Positions 33,906 through 43,894 are shown, counted from the first letter of the stretch. The stretch: 64,000 nucleotides of DNA from Sphingobacterium humi (GCF_009768885.1 NZ_WSQA01000009.1:62001-126000), one strand, 5' to 3'. Numbers and translations: made by a program. Notes: generated by a model not told the origin, from the letters alone.

Positions 33906-33934
33906 ACCTATTGAAATAACAAAAAAACCAAATT

Positions 33935-36900
33935 ATGAAACATCATTTACTCACATCTTTGTGCGTAATGGCTTGCAGCAGCCTGCAAGTAGTTAACGCG
34001 CAACAAATTGCGGTAGCTGGTAAAGTTTCAGACCAGAATGGCGTCCCATTATCCGGGGTTACCATTACGGTAAAAGGAACCTCCATCAGCACCTCCAGCA
34101 ATGACAATGGCTTATTCAGCTTAAATGCGGATCATAAAGCGACCTTAGTGCTTTCTGCTGTGGGCTATCAATCGCAGGAGATCCCCTTGGCTGGTCGAAA
34201 AACCCTGAACATTGCCTTAGTTTCCGATGAGGAAAAACTAGACGAGGTCATCGTGGTGGCCTATGGTACTTCGAAGAAAAGCTCGTTCACGGGCTCCGCC
34301 AGCCAGATTAACTTTGACAAAGAGGGCGGTGATGTGCCGGTTAACTCCTTCGAACAAGCTTTAACGGGCAAGATTCCGGGGGTGCAGATCAATACGACCA
34401 CTGGGCAGGCCGGTGCTACTTCCACCATCCGGGTTCGCGGTATTGGTTCGATGAACGCCAGTAATGAACCCTTGTATGTGATTGATGGGGTGCCTTCGCA
34501 AAGTGGAAATGCCGGACAGATGCTCTCCGCACTTGCCGGAACTTCAAACAATATTATGGCAACCATCAACCCGAACGATATTGAAAGTATTACGGTGTTG
34601 AAGGATGCGGCCGCTTCGTCGCTTTATGGTTCTCGTGCGGCCAATGGGGTGGTATTGATTACTACCAAAAGCGGTAAGGCGGGCAAACCAAAGGTTGACT
34701 TCCGAAGCTCCTTAGCAACCACACCTGAATGGGCGGTAGACAACTATAAACCAGGCGATGTTCAGGAGCAGATTCAGTATTTCTATCAGATTTTCCACGA
34801 TTACCGTACATCCAACGGCTATACTGAAGCCCAGGCGAACCAGTATGCCTTAACCCGGATGAATACGCGCTTCGGCCCGCATGGCTATGAATTCAGCTCG
34901 GAAGGGACCGGCTTATACGATAAGATTATTATCAAAGGAAGAACAGACGGCGTCGAAAACCGGGATGGTAAATACTTTGATTGGAACGATGCCTTGTTCC
35001 GCACAGGTCGACATCAAACGAATGATTTAAGTTTTAGCGGTGCCAACGATAAAACAAGGTACTATTCGAATTTGAATTATACCAAGGAACTCGGCCGTGC
35101 TTACACCAACGAATTTGAGCGTTTTGGTGGTCGCTTAAACCTGACGCAGCAGCTTCATGAGATAGTGGATTTTGGGGCAAACATCAACGTGACCCATACA
35201 GGCAAAGAAGGCTATAACGATACCCGGAACACCGGTACCAACTACTTCTATTTAGCGAATAACTTATTGTTTCCATTCTATTGGCCTACAGACTATAAAA
35301 CAGGAAAGGAATACTCCACCCGCTATAATTCATTAGGCTATAACCCACTTTATTACGATAAACAATGGGAGAACAATTCCAAAACCTTACGGATTATTGC
35401 AACTCCTTCCCTAACGGTACGTTTCTTACCGGAATTGACCGGAAAAACCATTTTCTCGTATGATAATGCGGAGGTAAAAGATCATTTATACTTTAGTCCG
35501 TTACACTATAACACGACTTATGGTATTACGGCCAATGGTACGGTGATGGAATACAGCACCAACTACCTGACTTTAATGTCTTCCTCGACCTTAACCTATG
35601 ATAAATCATTTGATGCACACCATTTAAATGTATTGGTAGGTTTTGAAGCTCAGAAAGATAAAACAGATTATCAATATGCCAGCGGTTCCAACTTACCGAA
35701 CTCGGCCTTACACACGGTGGCAACGGCAGGTATTAAAGATGCCAACGCCTATTCTTGGGGGCATAATATGATGTCTGCCTTCTCGCGTGTGGAATATAAC
35801 TTCCAAGACACTTACTTCCTATCGGGCTCCTTACGTCGTGATGGTTCCTCGCGTGTAGGTCCGAAGCATCGTTGGAGTAATTTCTGGTCGATTTCCGGAG
35901 CGGTTAATCTTAAGAATACCGCCTTCTTACAAGAGGTGCAAGAAGTGGATTTATTGAAACTTAAAGCTTCCTATGGTACCAACGGTACGCTTTCCAGTTC
36001 GAACTTTGCTTGGCGTTCTTTGGCCGGATTTGGCATGAACTATATGGGCCAACCGGGCGGTGTGATCAATACTATTGCTGACCCGAACCTTTTGTGGGAG
36101 CAAAGCTTTAACTTTAATATTGGTACCGACTTTGGCCTCTTCAACAATAGATTGACGGGTACCATTGAATACTTCAACCGCGATTCCAAAGACTTAATCC
36201 AGAATGTAAACATCTCGATGATTACGGGCTTTGGTGGTACGATTCGCAACATTGGGAAAATCAATAACAGTGGGGTAGAAATTTCCTTAGCGGGTGACAT
36301 CCTTCGCAAGGAAGATTTCCGTTGGTCCGCTAATTTCAACACCTCCTTCCTCTCCTCTAAGGTGAAAGAACTATACGGAGGTCAAGATCAAATCTGGTCA
36401 GATCCTACCGGTAGCGATGCCCGTGTATCATTCATCTACCGTGAAAATTCACCAGTTTACTCGTATTACTTGCGGGAATGGGCTGGGGTTGATAAAACCA
36501 ATGGTAAACCGGTATGGTATGTAAATGATCCGAGCAATCCGGATGGCGACTTTTTATACAACGGTCGTGGTGCCTCTAACTCGGTAGCAAAAGCGAAACA
36601 GATTTTAATCGGTTCCCCAATTCCTAAGGCTTATGGTGGCTTCGGTACCGAGGCGGAGTACAAAGGCGTTTCCTTAGGCTTAAGCTTTAACTATAAAATT
36701 GGTGGCGATTTATATGATGCAGGTTCCAAAGATGTGGCTGAAGATGGGTACTACTGGGAGCGGATCCGTTCTGCCCATGGTATCCAACAAGTGTGGCGTC
36801 CTGACTTTACCGAAGGGGTATTGCCAAAGGTTAGCGGAAATGACCCGGAAGATGGGATCAGCAACTCGACACGACACCTATACGATGCTAGTTTCTTGCG

Positions 36901-37111
36901 TTTAAAACAAGTAACGCTAGCTTACCGTCTTCCTGAAGCTTTAACGCATCGTGCGAAGATCAGCAATGCGCGTATCTTTTTCAACGGTACGAACCTATTA
37001 ACTTTCTCGAAATTTAAGTTAGCCGATCCGGAGGTGAATCAGTATGGTTCCCGCGGTTGGGAAACCCCATTTGGGAAAACTTATACCTTCGGTTTAGAGT
37101 TTAGTTTATAA
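33935..37111 (+). CDS. SusC/RagA-type TonB-dependent outer-membrane transporter
   Basis: A 1058-residue protein with signal peptide (1-22, ending NAQQ), a carboxypeptidase-regulatory-like N-terminal extension (about 25-95), the TonB-box-like DEVIVVAYGT (about 102-111), a plug domain with VLKDAAASSLYGSRAANGVVLITTK (about 226-250) and a long barrel ending FGLEFSL. It forms the outer-membrane channel for a ligand too large for porins, with the SusD-like lipoprotein as lid. The substrate is not readable from sequence, but the preceding genes degrade peptidoglycan peptides, which makes muropeptides or similar peptides the best guess. Confidence 0.93.
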   Translation: MKHHLLTSLCVMACSSLQVVNAQQIAVAGKVSDQNGVPLSGVTITVKGTSISTSSNDNGLFSLNADHKATLVLSAVGYQSQEIPLAGRKTLNIALVSDEEKLDEVIVVAYGTSKKSSFTGSASQINFDKEGGDVPVNSFEQALTGKIPGVQINTTTGQAGATSTIRVRGIGSMNASNEPLYVIDGVPSQSGNAGQMLSALAGTSNNIMATINPNDIESITVLKDAAASSLYGSRAANGVVLITTKSGKAGKPKVDFRSSLATTPEWAVDNYKPGDVQEQIQYFYQIFHDYRTSNGYTEAQANQYALTRMNTRFGPHGYEFSSEGTGLYDKIIIKGRTDGVENRDGKYFDWNDALFRTGRHQTNDLSFSGANDKTRYYSNLNYTKELGRAYTNEFERFGGRLNLTQQLHEIVDFGANINVTHTGKEGYNDTRNTGTNYFYLANNLLFPFYWPTDYKTGKEYSTRYNSLGYNPLYYDKQWENNSKTLRIIATPSLTVRFLPELTGKTIFSYDNAEVKDHLYFSPLHYNTTYGITANGTVMEYSTNYLTLMSSSTLTYDKSFDAHHLNVLVGFEAQKDKTDYQYASGSNLPNSALHTVATAGIKDANAYSWGHNMMSAFSRVEYNFQDTYFLSGSLRRDGSSRVGPKHRWSNFWSISGAVNLKNTAFLQEVQEVDLLKLKASYGTNGTLSSSNFAWRSLAGFGMNYMGQPGGVINTIADPNLLWEQSFNFNIGTDFGLFNNRLTGTIEYFNRDSKDLIQNVNISMITGFGGTIRNIGKINNSGVEISLAGDILRKEDFRWSANFNTSFLSSKVKELYGGQDQIWSDPTGSDARVSFIYRENSPVYSYYLREWAGVDKTNGKPVWYVNDPSNPDGDFLYNGRGASNSVAKAKQILIGSPIPKAYGGFGTEAEYKGVSLGLSFNYKIGGDLYDAGSKDVAEDGYYWERIRSAHGIQQVWRPDFTEGVLPKVSGNDPEDGISNSTRHLYDASFLRLKQVTLAYRLPEALTHRAKISNARIFFNGTNLLTFSKFKLADPEVNQYGSRGWETPFGKTYTFGLEFSL

Positions 37112-37131
37112 CCTATCAATTATTTGAAATC

Positions 37132-38583
37132 ATGAAAAAGATCACTTTATTCACTATAGCCCTTGCGAGCATCTCGTTATTTTCTTGTAAGGGATTTCTA
37201 GACGTTAAGCCCACCAACTCCATTCCATCCGGAGAAACCATCACGACCTTGGCCGATGCCAAAGTGATGATCAATGGCTTATTACGTTCCATGGCTAGCT
37301 CTGGCTATTATGGCCGTAACTTTATGATTTACGCTGATGCCAAAGGTGGAGATGCGACCATTGTATCGCAAGGTCGTGGCTTGGATGCCCTTTATGTATT
37401 CAACCATAGCATCACCAGCAATAGCTATGCATCTTTCTGGGCCGAAGGCTACAACTCCTTGTTGCAGGCCAATAACATCATTGAATCGATCGATGAATTA
37501 ATTGCCAATGGCAGCACCTTAGACTTTTCGAACTATAAGGGGCAGGCCTTAACGCTACGTGCTTTAATTCACTTCGATTTGGTTCGTTTATACGGAAAAA
37601 CCTATACCGATAATCCGAGCACCTATGGCGTGCCCATTGTGACGAAACGCTTAGGCTACGATGCGCAGGTGTTACGGAGCTCGGTGGCTGATGTGTATAA
37701 ACAAATCATTGCTGACTTAACGGCTGCAGCACCTTTACTACCTAAAGCAAAAGCCAACGGCTATATCAACTATTACGGACTTAAAGCCTTAGAATCTCGC
37801 ATCTACCTAACGATGGGTGATTTTGACAAGGCATTTGCCGCAGCTGAGGAAGTTATTGGTAGCAATGCCTATTCGCTATACAAAAATACAGAATGGGTAG
37901 GTTCATGGGCGACTTCCTTTGGTAAGGAATCGATTTTTGAAATTGCCTTAGCCAAAGATCAGGGCGACTTGGGATCGAGCTCCTTAGGTTATTATTATTT
38001 ACGGAGCAAGGATAACAATGCGTTAGGCAATTTTACAGCCTCTGACTATTACCTGAATCGTTTGGGTGAAGATCCTACGGATGTGCGTTGGGGCGTGATG
38101 ACTACAGATGAGCTGAAACGTAATGCAGCCTGTTATAAATATGTTGGTGGCGTAGATAAAAAGTTGGAAGGCAAAGATGGTTTTACAGCGGTAAACATCA
38201 AGGTGATTCGTTTATCGGAGGTGTACCTGATTGCAGCAGAGGCAGCCTTGAAAAAACCCGCAGCCGATAAAGCAAAAGCTGCCACCTACTTGAATTTAAT
38301 ACGTCAGCGTGCGCCAGCCTTGGCTCCTGCCACAGCAGCAACCGTGACAGAGGATATGATTTTGGACGAGAAAAGTAAAGAATTATATGGCGAAGGTCAG
38401 CGTTTTTGGGACATGATTCGTACCAATAAAACCATTACGTTTAATGACGAGCATGTGGGTGTAACTATGCAACACCGTACAAAAAGCATCAACCGTTCCT
38501 TCAACAAAACGATCTTACCTATTCCTCAAGGCGAGATTGATGCCAATCCGGAAATCGGTAAACAACAGAACCCTGGTTATTAA
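37132..38583 (+). CDS. SusD/RagB-family surface lipoprotein
   Basis: A 483-residue outer-membrane lipoprotein with lipobox ending at Cys19 (ISLFSC), followed by FLDVKPTNSIPSGE, the usual start of SusD-like proteins. The helical TPR core (ADAKVMINGLLRSM, LQANNIIESIDELI, ALTLRALIHFDLVRLYG) and a C-terminal SusD domain with LIRQRA and EGQRFWDMIR complete the fold. It captures the ligand at the surface and closes over the SusC channel. It begins 20 bases after susC and ends before a strong bidirectional terminator. Confidence 0.93.
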   Translation: MKKITLFTIALASISLFSCKGFLDVKPTNSIPSGETITTLADAKVMINGLLRSMASSGYYGRNFMIYADAKGGDATIVSQGRGLDALYVFNHSITSNSYASFWAEGYNSLLQANNIIESIDELIANGSTLDFSNYKGQALTLRALIHFDLVRLYGKTYTDNPSTYGVPIVTKRLGYDAQVLRSSVADVYKQIIADLTAAAPLLPKAKANGYINYYGLKALESRIYLTMGDFDKAFAAAEEVIGSNAYSLYKNTEWVGSWATSFGKESIFEIALAKDQGDLGSSSLGYYYLRSKDNNALGNFTASDYYLNRLGEDPTDVRWGVMTTDELKRNAACYKYVGGVDKKLEGKDGFTAVNIKVIRLSEVYLIAAEAALKKPAADKAKAATYLNLIRQRAPALAPATAATVTEDMILDEKSKELYGEGQRFWDMIRTNKTITFNDEHVGVTMQHRTKSINRSFNKTILPIPQGEIDANPEIGKQQNPGY

Positions 38584-38598
38584 TCGGGATTCAGCGAT

Positions 38599-38637
38599 AA
38601 AAAAGGCTCCTGTTCGACATGAACAGGAGCCTTTTTT
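38599..38637. terminator. Bidirectional terminator between susD and the M14 peptidase gene
   Basis: A perfect 17-bp stem (AAAAAAGGCTCCTGTTC with its complement) and a GACAT loop. T-runs on both strands serve the two convergent operons. Confidence 0.93.
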
Positions 38638-38661
38638 ATGCTTTTTTAGCTGGAATGTATT

Positions 38662-40173
38662 TTACAAGATTCGGTTTTTCAATAAGCCGACCTCCGCTAG
38701 TGGTTTTGAAAGATCGATTAAGTAGCCGTTTAAAATAGCGTATTTTAAGGTTCCATTTGCATCGGCCAGGTAGAAGTTTGCTGTTCCGCCTAAGTCAACA
38801 AATGGGGTTGGTGCAAAGTTCGGGTTGGCATACACCTGAATCGGCAATTGATGCAACATGCCTTGCTGCTCAGGCAGCAGGTTTTGCACCTGTACGCCGA
38901 TAAATCCTTTCTTCAACAAATCATAGGCTACTTCAGGTGTCAATGCGGCTAAGTTCGGCAGCGCTTGTGGGGCCAGTTTTCCTTCTTGGAAGTGAAGACC
39001 TTCGGCCTGCACTTCATCATAGCCGAAAGACTCCGGCAAATCGCCGATGTCTTCCACCCTTCCGCGAACAAAATAATCGCCAACCACGGTCTGTTCTCCT
39101 CTGCGCAGGGCAATATCGCTCTTTAAAGGGATAGAATCGGAGCCAAAAGATAGGCCACGGATCATCACATCGTGCATTTGGCTGGCATTAAATGGAATGG
39201 CTTCATAGCCTTTGGCATCATAGTTTTCATAACTACCTTCGGCAATTTCAATCAAGGCATTCAGGATGATGATAAAATTGAGCTTCCGGATTTGTTGCTT
39301 CTCCGGATCACCCTTTAAGCCGCCAGACTCGATCAACACCGTACTGGCTCCCCAAGATTGGAAATTATCGCCAAAGCCTCTTGGGGTATAGGTATCATCG
39401 TATTTAGCGACTGCATTGGGCACATACTGTTGCAAGATCTCGTTCATACCGACGATGATCTGCATGGCGCCTTCCCGAACCTCATTGATTTCGCGGGGCT
39501 CGTTGAAGGCGGGTGCCAATAGGGAAATGGTGACTGGGTTTTGTGTTCCCGGCACATTATAATAGATATTTTGATCGTGCAGGTTGAAGCCATAGCGAGG
39601 TTGGAACTCTTTTGCCCGTTTCTTCAATAAGGCACCTTCTACGGTTTGGTTTGCGCGAGCATCACGGTTTAAATCGATACTCTGGGCATTACGTCGCAAG
39701 AAGCGTTCGGCACCATCGGGGTTTAACATGGGAATAAAATGCAGGGTTAGGTTTTCCTGCAAAAGCTGCCGGATCGAATCGAAACCATCGCCTTTTCCTT
39801 CCAGAAAGTTAAATAGATCGAATAAGGCCATGGTGGCTGTTGGTTCATCGCCATGCATCTGCGACCATAACATGACTTTCTTGTTTCCTTGGCCATAAGC
39901 AAGTTCATAGATGGCGCGGCCTTCTACCGATTTACCAATCTGATCGACCTGCAAGCTGCCTCTCTTTTTATGCAGCTGTATGAGGGAGTCGATATCTTTA
40001 TGCTTGAATCGACGGTGGAATAGGGCTTGCTCTTTAGATTGGGCATACATGCTATTCCATTGGCTGGTATCGACCTGCATGGCTTCCAGTTTTCCGGTTG
40101 TAGAACCGCCGGAGAATGGATTGCTACAGGCTGTGATGGCCAAAAGGCCTAAGGAAACTAAGACTAACTTCAT
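38662..40173 (-). CDS. M14-family zinc carboxypeptidase, lipoprotein
   Basis: A 503-residue exported protein with lipobox Cys16 (AITACS). The M14 fold is shown by zinc ligands His107 and Glu110 (HGDE) and His199 (NLHD), the substrate-binding DLNRD (167-171) and the catalytic Glu282 in IESGG. About 150 residues beyond the peptidase domain may form a beta-rich C-terminal module. Several M14 enzymes cut gamma-D-Glu-diaminopimelate bonds in cell-wall peptides (MpaA type), which fits this neighbourhood, but plain protein carboxypeptidase activity is possible. Third gene of a minus-strand operon, one base after the LD-carboxypeptidase gene. Confidence 0.85.
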   Translation of the reverse strand: MKLVLVSLGLLAITACSNPFSGGSTTGKLEAMQVDTSQWNSMYAQSKEQALFHRRFKHKDIDSLIQLHKKRGSLQVDQIGKSVEGRAIYELAYGQGNKKVMLWSQMHGDEPTATMALFDLFNFLEGKGDGFDSIRQLLQENLTLHFIPMLNPDGAERFLRRNAQSIDLNRDARANQTVEGALLKKRAKEFQPRYGFNLHDQNIYYNVPGTQNPVTISLLAPAFNEPREINEVREGAMQIIVGMNEILQQYVPNAVAKYDDTYTPRGFGDNFQSWGASTVLIESGGLKGDPEKQQIRKLNFIIILNALIEIAEGSYENYDAKGYEAIPFNASQMHDVMIRGLSFGSDSIPLKSDIALRRGEQTVVGDYFVRGRVEDIGDLPESFGYDEVQAEGLHFQEGKLAPQALPNLAALTPEVAYDLLKKGFIGVQVQNLLPEQQGMLHQLPIQVYANPNFAPTPFVDLGGTANFYLADANGTLKYAILNGYLIDLSKPLAEVGLLKNRIL

Positions 40174-40174
40174 A

Positions 40175-41221
40175 TTAAATCAACGCTTTTTCTAGGATTT
40201 CTATTGTTCCTTTATTGGCATCTATCCTTGCCTTTACCCCTACCGGTAAGAGGAACTGATCGTCAATATGTCCAATTACTGCGCCAGAATAGGATGGAAT
40301 ATTCAGGGGTTTGATGTAATCGCGGAGGATTTGATCAAGATTTAAAGAGCCATACCCCGCGGATGGGGAACAGCCGGTACATTTCCCGAAGACAAAGCCT
40401 TTGATTTGCGCGAGGATGCCGGCGTTCATTAATTGGCAGAACATACGGTCTACCTTTTCCGGCGATTCGTTTATTTCTTCTAAGAAGAGGATACTGTCTT
40501 TAAAGTCGGGTAAGTAAGGGGATCCACATAAGCCCGAGATGAGGGTCAGGTTACCACCTAGGAGCTTGCCTTCGGCAATGCCAGGGTTGATGGTGCTAAT
40601 GCGGTCTTTATATTGAACGATATTATCGCCTTTTTTATCTGGGTTTGCAAAGGTCACTAACTTATTGTCCATAAACTGGTCGGTAAAAGTTTTAGCGACA
40701 AAATTGCTCCAGTTTGAGGTCCCTACAGGGCCATGGAAAGTCACCAAGCCTATTTTGGCCTGAAAGGCCATGATGAGGGCGGTGATGTCGCTATAGCCTA
40801 GCAAGGGTTTTGGATTATTGGCAATTAGCTTATAGTCTATTTTGGAGAGTAAACGAGAAGCGCCACTGCCCCCACGGATACACAGGACGCCATGTACCTC
40901 TTTATCGGCGAACATGGCGTGGAGGTCTTCCAAGCGCTGCGCATCGGTTCCTGCTAAGTTACCATAGCGCTCGCGGATGTATTTCCCCTCCTTTACGTTT
41001 AATCCGAAATAGGTCAATACTTCTTTGGTAAGGGTGATGGCATCTTCATCCCCTAAGGCGCTAGCCGGCGTAATGATACCTACCGTATCGCCTGGTTTTA
41101 AAACCTTTCCTTTCAAAAGGGGTTTTACGGTAGCTGCCATATGCATCGCTTCCGAAGTGCCCACGAAAGGGACACTTGCTAATCCTAAACCCAGGGATTT
41201 TAAGAAAGAACGTTTATTCAT
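40175..41221 (-). CDS. S66-family LD-carboxypeptidase
   Basis: A 348-residue serine peptidase with the triad Ser144 (GYSDIT), Glu248 or 249 (LFLEEI) and His318 (VIGHID), and RGGSGASRLL in place of the common RGGYGSxRLL. Members remove the terminal D-Ala from murein tetrapeptides (LdcA) or cleave related amides. Residues 1-25 look like a signal sequence (KRSFLKSLGLGLASVPFVG), so the enzyme may act in the periplasm, unlike cytoplasmic LdcA. The second gene of the operon with dihydroorotase and the M14 peptidase, 1-2 bases between neighbours. Confidence 0.88.
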   Translation of the reverse strand: MNKRSFLKSLGLGLASVPFVGTSEAMHMAATVKPLLKGKVLKPGDTVGIITPASALGDEDAITLTKEVLTYFGLNVKEGKYIRERYGNLAGTDAQRLEDLHAMFADKEVHGVLCIRGGSGASRLLSKIDYKLIANNPKPLLGYSDITALIMAFQAKIGLVTFHGPVGTSNWSNFVAKTFTDQFMDNKLVTFANPDKKGDNIVQYKDRISTINPGIAEGKLLGGNLTLISGLCGSPYLPDFKDSILFLEEINESPEKVDRMFCQLMNAGILAQIKGFVFGKCTGCSPSAGYGSLNLDQILRDYIKPLNIPSYSGAVIGHIDDQFLLPVGVKARIDANKGTIEILEKALI

Positions 41222-41223
41222 TA

Positions 41224-42558
41224 TTATCTGTTAAAAAGTAAACGATGTCCTGATCCGACCTCTATTAGTTTTCCTTGGCTAAAGGCTAGGTTGCCGGATA
41301 CCAAGGTATGCTCGATGCTGGCCGAGAAGGTATGATTTTCAAATGGAGACCAGCCACATTTGGAAAGGATATTGGATTTATCGACGGTATAAGGTTTATT
41401 CAAATCCACTAAGACCAGGTCGGCCCAGTAGCCTTCACGAATATAACCACGCTGTTCAATTTGGAATAAGGTAGAGGTGTTATGTGCTGTTTTTTGCACC
41501 AACTGTTCTAAGGTAAGTTTACCTTGTTTCACCAGGTCTAACAAGGCTTGCAGGGCATGCTGCACCAGCGGGCCGCCCGATGGCGCCTGCAGGTAAGCTT
41601 GTTCCTTTTCCTCGATGGTATGCGGGGCATGGTCTGTTGCAATGACATCGATATGCCCATCAAGAACGGCTTGCAGAATAGCATCGCGGTCGTTGGCTGT
41701 TTTCACTGCCGGGTTCCATTTGATGTAATTTCCTTTGGTTTTATAATCGGCATCGGAGAACCAAAGGTGATGGATGCAGGCTTCGGCGGTAATGCGTTTT
41801 TGTTCCAGAGGAATATGATTCTCAAACAGGGCGGTTTCTTTCGCCGTGGAGATATGCAAGATATGTAAGCGGGTATTATTCTTTTTGGCGAGTGCTACGG
41901 CTTTGGAAGAAGAAAGGTAACAAGCCTCGGCCGAGCGAATCAAGGGGTGCATTTCTATGCTGACCTGATCGCCATATTTGTCTTTAAAAGCGGCTAAGTT
42001 GGCCTGAATAGTGGCTTCATCTTCACAGTGGGTGGCGATTAAGGTTGGCGCTTGGCTAAAGATAGCTTCCAAAGCTTTTTCATTATCGACCAACATGTTT
42101 CCCGTGGAAGAACCCATGAAAACTTTGATGCCACAAACGTCGCGTGGGTTGGTTTTCAGCACTTCTTCCAGGTTATCGTTAGCTGCGCCCATGAAGAAGG
42201 AATAATTGGCAAGGGATGAGTCTTGCGCAATATCGTATTTATCTTGTAATAAGCGTTGGGTCAAGGTATTGGGCACGGTATTGGGCATTTCCATAAAGGA
42301 GGTGGTACCGCCGGCTACAGCTGCTCTGCTTTCGGTATAGATATTGGCCTTGTGGGTCAGTCCGGGTTCCCGAAAGTGCACCTGGTCATCAATCAAGCCT
42401 GGCAGCAGGTGTAAGCCTTCAGCATCGATGACCTGATCAGCAGTTTTGTCTATTGTTGCGGCTATTTTTTCTATTCGCCCATCTTTAATCCATAGATCTT
42501 GCGCCTTTATCTCCCCTTCGTTTACTACCTGCGCATTTTTGATAAGTATAGTTGACAT
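41224..42558 (-). CDS. pyrC: Dihydroorotase
   Basis: A 444-residue amidohydrolase of the long (class I) dihydroorotase type, which closes carbamoyl-aspartate to dihydroorotate in pyrimidine synthesis. Motifs are DDQVHFREPGLTHK (57-70), the Lys that is carboxylated in GIKVFMGS, THCED, HILHIST and ATDHAPHT with the catalytic Asp. The first His of the usual HxH metal pair is Gln59 here, a variation I believe is common in Bacteroidota enzymes. First gene of an operon with two peptidases; this link with cell-wall peptide hydrolysis is unexplained. Confidence 0.85.
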   Translation of the reverse strand: MSTILIKNAQVVNEGEIKAQDLWIKDGRIEKIAATIDKTADQVIDAEGLHLLPGLIDDQVHFREPGLTHKANIYTESRAAVAGGTTSFMEMPNTVPNTLTQRLLQDKYDIAQDSSLANYSFFMGAANDNLEEVLKTNPRDVCGIKVFMGSSTGNMLVDNEKALEAIFSQAPTLIATHCEDEATIQANLAAFKDKYGDQVSIEMHPLIRSAEACYLSSSKAVALAKKNNTRLHILHISTAKETALFENHIPLEQKRITAEACIHHLWFSDADYKTKGNYIKWNPAVKTANDRDAILQAVLDGHIDVIATDHAPHTIEEKEQAYLQAPSGGPLVQHALQALLDLVKQGKLTLEQLVQKTAHNTSTLFQIEQRGYIREGYWADLVLVDLNKPYTVDKSNILSKCGWSPFENHTFSASIEHTLVSGNLAFSQGKLIEVGSGHRLLFNR

Positions 42559-42712
42559 GTAATTTTATATTAGGATAAAACAAATATAACAAAACCAAGC
42601 GCCTAAACCCATGATTTGCCTATTAATGTCCTATTTTAAGGGATATCAACAGGTCATGGTCTACCTACTTAATCGTAATCAAAAGGGTACAGGAATTGGA
42701 GCTATGAATTAC

Positions 42713-43834
42713 TTAGTCTGCCGTAGCTGCATTGCGGGTATCTACGCTTCGTTCCAACACAATAATCTGTTCCTTTTTAGGTTGGGTATTTCCATAGGGG
42801 TAGAATAAAACGGCATAGGCGTTCTCCTGACGTGCAACGACTTCAAAAATAATTAACTCCTGCATTTCCATCTCGAAGACCTCGCCTGTAATCAGGTTTT
42901 TATAGCCATTTACTCCTTTGGAATAATAGAATTCCACCAGCTCGCGCCCGACCATGGTAAACCAGCCGTTTCCAAATTCATTATTAAACTTAACGACATA
43001 GGTATCCGGTCCGACAAGCACGGCCGGCCAGGTATTGTAGAAAGGATCTTGGATATCAAAGAGGAATTGATCTTCGGTGACTCCTTCCGGCGACACAATC
43101 TGCATAAAGAGCATACCCTCATTGATTTGCAAGATATGTGATTCCTTTTCGAAAGAAAGACATAGCACCTGTGCAAAAAAACGTTGTGTCGGGTTTATCC
43201 ATCGCTCGCGGAGGATATTTCCCTTTTCATCGATGCTTCGATGCAGCCATTTCTCTCCTTCTAAGGCCAATAGATGGATCTGCTCGTCTTGAATACGGAT
43301 TGAATTATTCGTAGGCAAGGGAATTTTCACCTGATTTCTCTTCTTGATGTTCCCATTTTTAAATTCAATCGCCAGCATTTTATCGGGTTTATGGCGATCC
43401 CAGGGGTTTACATCATAGAGGATGGCAAAGGTTTTGAAATTGCCGACAAAATCGCCTAGAAATGGACGGCTTCCTTTGCTGGGGCGCTCCACTTCTTCCC
43501 TGTTGAACAAGGGGATAGCGATTTCCATATCCTTGTCGGGATCGTACGGTTCGATCGACATAAAGGCCTCCCCTTCCGGGCTTAAAAAAAAGCTAGGCAT
43601 AATGCCATCTGTTTCTAAGTAAGCATGGTTCGCTCCTTCGGTATCCATGTGTACAAATACGGTAGAAAAGGGATGTTTTTTGTCTTTGATATCGGTTGCA
43701 AACAGCACTCCTTCGCGGTAGCCGACCGCAGCTTTTAGGGTTTGTCCAAGCTCCGTGGAAAACGTGGTCACCCGACCAAAGGAGGAATTGACAACCGATA
43801 TTTTAAAAGGATTTACTGTTCTTAGACTTTCCAT
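42713..43834 (-). CDS. Hypothetical protein, probably beta-rich
   Basis: A 373-residue protein without signal peptide or membrane segment. No family was recognised. The chain alternates short beta-type stretches with acidic and aromatic turns (for example GYREGVLFATD, GDFVGNFKTFAILYD, GNGWFTMVGRELVEFYY), a spacing compatible with a six- or seven-bladed propeller. The neighbours on both sides are separated by over 100 bases, so it is probably a single-gene unit. The first 15 residues contain no export signal, so a cytoplasmic location is expected. Confidence 0.6.
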   Translation of the reverse strand: MESLRTVNPFKISVVNSSFGRVTTFSTELGQTLKAAVGYREGVLFATDIKDKKHPFSTVFVHMDTEGANHAYLETDGIMPSFFLSPEGEAFMSIEPYDPDKDMEIAIPLFNREEVERPSKGSRPFLGDFVGNFKTFAILYDVNPWDRHKPDKMLAIEFKNGNIKKRNQVKIPLPTNNSIRIQDEQIHLLALEGEKWLHRSIDEKGNILRERWINPTQRFFAQVLCLSFEKESHILQINEGMLFMQIVSPEGVTEDQFLFDIQDPFYNTWPAVLVGPDTYVVKFNNEFGNGWFTMVGRELVEFYYSKGVNGYKNLITGEVFEMEMQELIIFEVVARQENAYAVLFYPYGNTQPKKEQIIVLERSVDTRNAATAD

Positions 43835-43866
43835 AAAACTTGTATTTCTTTCTTTTAAAACCTATT

Positions 43867-43894
43867 GTTTATGCTTATAAGACAAAACATAAAC
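43867..43894. promoter_or_regulatory. Inverted repeat upstream of the 43.8 kb gene
   Basis: GTTTATG (43867-43873) and CATAAAC (43888-43894) face each other with 14 bases between, which include the palindrome CTTATAAG. It lies 33 bases before the start codon at 43834. Confidence 0.35.

Noticed and set aside
41224..42558. Gln59 instead of the first HxH His in dihydroorotase as a sign of inactivity
   Set aside because: All other metal and catalytic residues are intact, and as far as I recall the same DDQVHFREPG form is common in Bacteroidota enzymes.
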